Shown here in pieces: positions 63,101 to 64,000 of a stretch of 64,000 nucleotides of DNA. A model generated the notes under the pieces. It had not been told where the DNA came from and made no database searches. It worked only from the letters and a program-made list of their open reading frames with translations. Positions within the stretch are counted from its first letter, which is position 1. The number at the start of each line of letters is the position of its first letter. The translations under genes and the position numbers were made by a program. Origin of the DNA: Clostridia bacterium (GTDB lineage: Bacteria; Bacillota_A; Clostridia; UBA1212; UBA1255); NCBI GenBank assembly GCA_017522515.1, contig JAFWZH010000259.1, forward strand, positions 1 to 64,000, in the 5' to 3' direction.

Positions 63101-64000
63101 CACCATACTTCGACACAACATATACACCATGGTTGTACAATTCACTCTTTGTTCCACCTGCCATAGGTACAGCCAATTTGGCTCCACTGTTTTCAATATT
63201 ATATGCTTTTACATATGGTATCTTAATATCAGTGTTATGGGATTGAGAAGTGTGGGTTTGTCCTGCTGGAATCGTCTCTGTATGAGTTTCTCCAAACCTA
63301 TCTGTCCATTCGTATAAATCATCAGATATGAAATTACCGAAATCATCATAGAATAAGTATGCCATTGCCATAGGTGCACCGTCGGCACTTGTACAACAAG
63401 TTCCTGAATGAAGATTTAATGCTTCCGACTTAGAATCTTTACATCCAGGTAAAATGACTTCAAGTGTTACACTATAATCGGTTTCCGCTGCATCTGGAAT
63501 AAACTTAAAGCTTGCATCTGATGATGTTTGATTTGTAACAGATTCTTTCCATGAGAACTTAGTCCCTTCTGGATATTTTTGTTTTGAAGTTATAAGTATC
63601 GGCTGCTCAGGACAAGGATTGCCTTTTGCTGAAATTGTAGGAATTATTTCCCCTGTCACCTTTATGTTATCAATACCAACAGGTACCTTGATACAGTCGG
63701 TTGTCTTATAGAAATAGAAAGTCAAATTGCCAGTTTCCGGTACTGTTGTAGAGTATGTAATGTCAACACTGCTGCCATGAGCGACTTTTGTAGTCTTTTC
63801 TTTTGTAAGTGCATCTCTCTTAAGCATATTATAATTATACGGATCAAACAGGACCTCTCCTGCTTTAACATCAGCAGAAGAAGTAACTCCCAATTCAAGA
63901 CCATTTCCACCTCCAATAGATTTGGTCGATGAAACATAATTGTACCCTGTAATGAAATCAGACATTTTCTTTTTCGCATTTGCACCAGTACAAACAGTAT
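60168..64000 (-). CDS. Large T9SS surface protein, C-terminal part (N-terminus outside window)
   Basis: The frame is open through the right edge. Codons upstream of the ATG at 63965 read TVCTGANAKKK without a stop, so that ATG is internal and the gene is partial. The visible part has two homologous segments of 480 residues, each with PCPEQPI...YPEGTKF-x-WKESVT, a DGAPM-x-M-x-YLF-x-DDFGNF element and a jelly-roll-like DFAS/DFSS domain. It ends in a T9SS type A sorting domain (VSITPNPATTKISVIAEEVV, then GVYFVRTTINDETTVHKLVINK). It is a host, not ICE, protein. Ligand unknown. Confidence 0.88.
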   Translation of the reverse strand, partial: TVCTGANAKKKMSDFITGYNYVSSTKSIGGGNGLELGVTSSADVKAGEVLFDPYNYNMLKRDALTKEKTTKVAHGSSVDITYSTTVPETGNLTFYFYKTTDCIKVPVGIDNIKVTGEIIPTISAKGNPCPEQPILITSKQKYPEGTKFSWKESVTNQTSSDASFKFIPDAAETDYSVTLEVILPGCKDSKSEALNLHSGTCCTSADGAPMAMAYLFYDDFGNFISDDLYEWTDRFGETHTETIPAGQTHTSQSHNTDIKIPYVKAYNIENSGAKLAVPMAGGTKSELYNHGVYVVSKYGGYPGGVAYDNSGTKTGGMLQFDLLEDGTQDEFFEVDIEHICTGKEISFGADFASMSEHPGCIEVSLEYNGNVLASNHKSFNGGSDGWQSVNEALIINSKDVDNASEVTLTMKIKHNPSCIPGGYVLGYGRDYAIDNIFISVCTPPDVALQYSINKGDLLELSTGDVFTLSAVTSDAVTKFYSYNNGQVDPSKKVGYVYQYTFQDPTTETEINKIEWKTIHKDEVVETDSFNVDIEKYWDGIFSKMEANDRIYFRVVVGEYSDLIADQTWKKHSALSSCRKVSISNIPVVAGVTKVESTTKPSITYTGTPCPEQPIRLTAKQSYPEGTKFLWKESVTGQTSTDTSFIFIPDAANTDYSVTLEVTAPGLSAAKSDVLTIHSENCCENADGAPMSMTYLFFDDFGNFTSDSTYEWKDKYRMTHTEQIPAGHSHIAQSVSLSDKTPCVRAYNIESTGATLHMPYLKDAGIDKDIYNLGMYAVSAHGAYPSGIAYDNSGTKTGGMLQFDLLDDGSQDEFFEVDIDNICVGKAVSFGVDFSSISEHPGAIEVSFEYNGKVLASEYKSVNGGSDGWRCIDKVFTLNSEDVNGKSEVTLTMKMKHDTAHVPTSAVMGVGRDYAIDNIFVKVCTPPDVNLESSVNTGKNLLDLCSGDVLTLSSVTSDAVKKFYLYSNGRFDSNKKLGYVYQYTFQDPSTENEINKIEWKTIHKEEVVETDSFDVDVEEYFTSLHNDTANRIYFRVVTGEYSELIANQSWKKQSASSSCRNVSISLVPVVAGLNCVITCKDIKNTVDNTNKIEYYKKDAKKDSLKSLDQQDEDVFKSALASSVYTLKIGIVEDATEATAPDLKSAKLGKASSTIPVPTVKNVDSKDDEYLWYYTYLESANGCMSDTVLVGVVINGEQTSLTNTLAKTVSITPNPATTKISVIAEEVVEKVEILNMVGEVVKVSNRKDIDTSTLSNGVYFVRTTINDETTVHKLVINK
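60780..63620 (-). repeat. 1440-bp tandem duplication inside the surface protein gene
   Basis: Two in-frame units with a period of exactly 1440 bp. The PCPEQPI codons lie at about 63601 and 62161, and the VSIS-x-x-PVVAG codons at about 62229 and 60789. Some blocks (around 61566-61640 and 63006-63080) are nearly identical at DNA level. Confidence 0.8.

Noticed and set aside
63963..63965. ATG at 63965 as the start of the last gene
   Set aside because: The frame stays open to the window edge and no signal peptide follows the ATG, although the protein has a T9SS sorting domain. The true start is outside.

Overview
The window comes from a Bacteroidales-type chromosome. The evidence is Bacteroidetes promoters (TTG about 19-21 bp before TAnnTTTG), no obvious Shine-Dalgarno sequences, type IX secretion (T9SS) C-terminal sorting domains, a Bacteroidetes-type tRNA-Asp, an H1-like protein, and tra genes of the Bacteroides conjugative-transposon type. 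I cannot name genus or species. An integrated conjugative element (ICE) of about 54.6 kb (2848-57454) splits the host sequence. It sits in the 3' end of a tRNA-Asp gene and is bounded by a perfect 15-bp direct repeat. It reads as more AT-rich than the flanks.

Host flanks. Left (1-2847): the tail of an unidentified gene with its terminator, then a heptose-nucleotide pair (hddA and a fused hddC-gmhB) with its own terminator, then tRNA-Asp with a strong promoter. Right (57455-64000): the displaced tRNA terminator, aroK and guaA, and the C-terminal part of a large T9SS surface protein that runs off the window edge.

ICE layout, left to right. The left end has a promoter pointing out through attL, paired direct repeats and a RepL-like gene. 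Then come the tyrosine integrase and a minus-strand tra operon (VirB10/B8/B6/B5/B4/B3/B2 equivalents TraM, K, J, I, G, F, E plus two small membrane proteins). Next is a partition-like module: ParA, two paralogous DUF3408-type proteins and an array of exactly 23 18-bp repeats. A structured non-coding stretch follows, then an autoregulated-looking MmcB-like nuclease/wHTH gene, and the mobilisation operon (accessory protein, relaxase, VirD4-type coupling protein). Cargo includes an AbiE-like toxin pair and a HigBA-like pair. A second tra operon carries traN, an LRV-repeat protein, topB, a lipoprotein, traO and a 3353-residue T9SS-exported protein. The right arm has an H1-like gene and a replication/antirestriction operon (primase-like, DUF4099/DUF3945 protein, two unknowns, a ~2680-residue methylase-helicase, a small membrane protein).

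How it fits together. Four minus-strand ICE operons start with one architecture: a TAnnTTTG box, usually a 5'-terminal stem-loop, then GCATAATTCATTAA ending 8-10 nt before the first ATG. A fifth copy with a good promoter lies at the far left end, pointing out through attL with no gene of its own. The right-end primase operon has no visible promoter. If the ICE circularises, attP would place the fifth leader in front of that operon, so primase and antirestriction genes would be switched on by excision. This inference, the 23-repeat partition array, and the giant surface protein encoded with outer-membrane conjugation genes are the most interesting points here.
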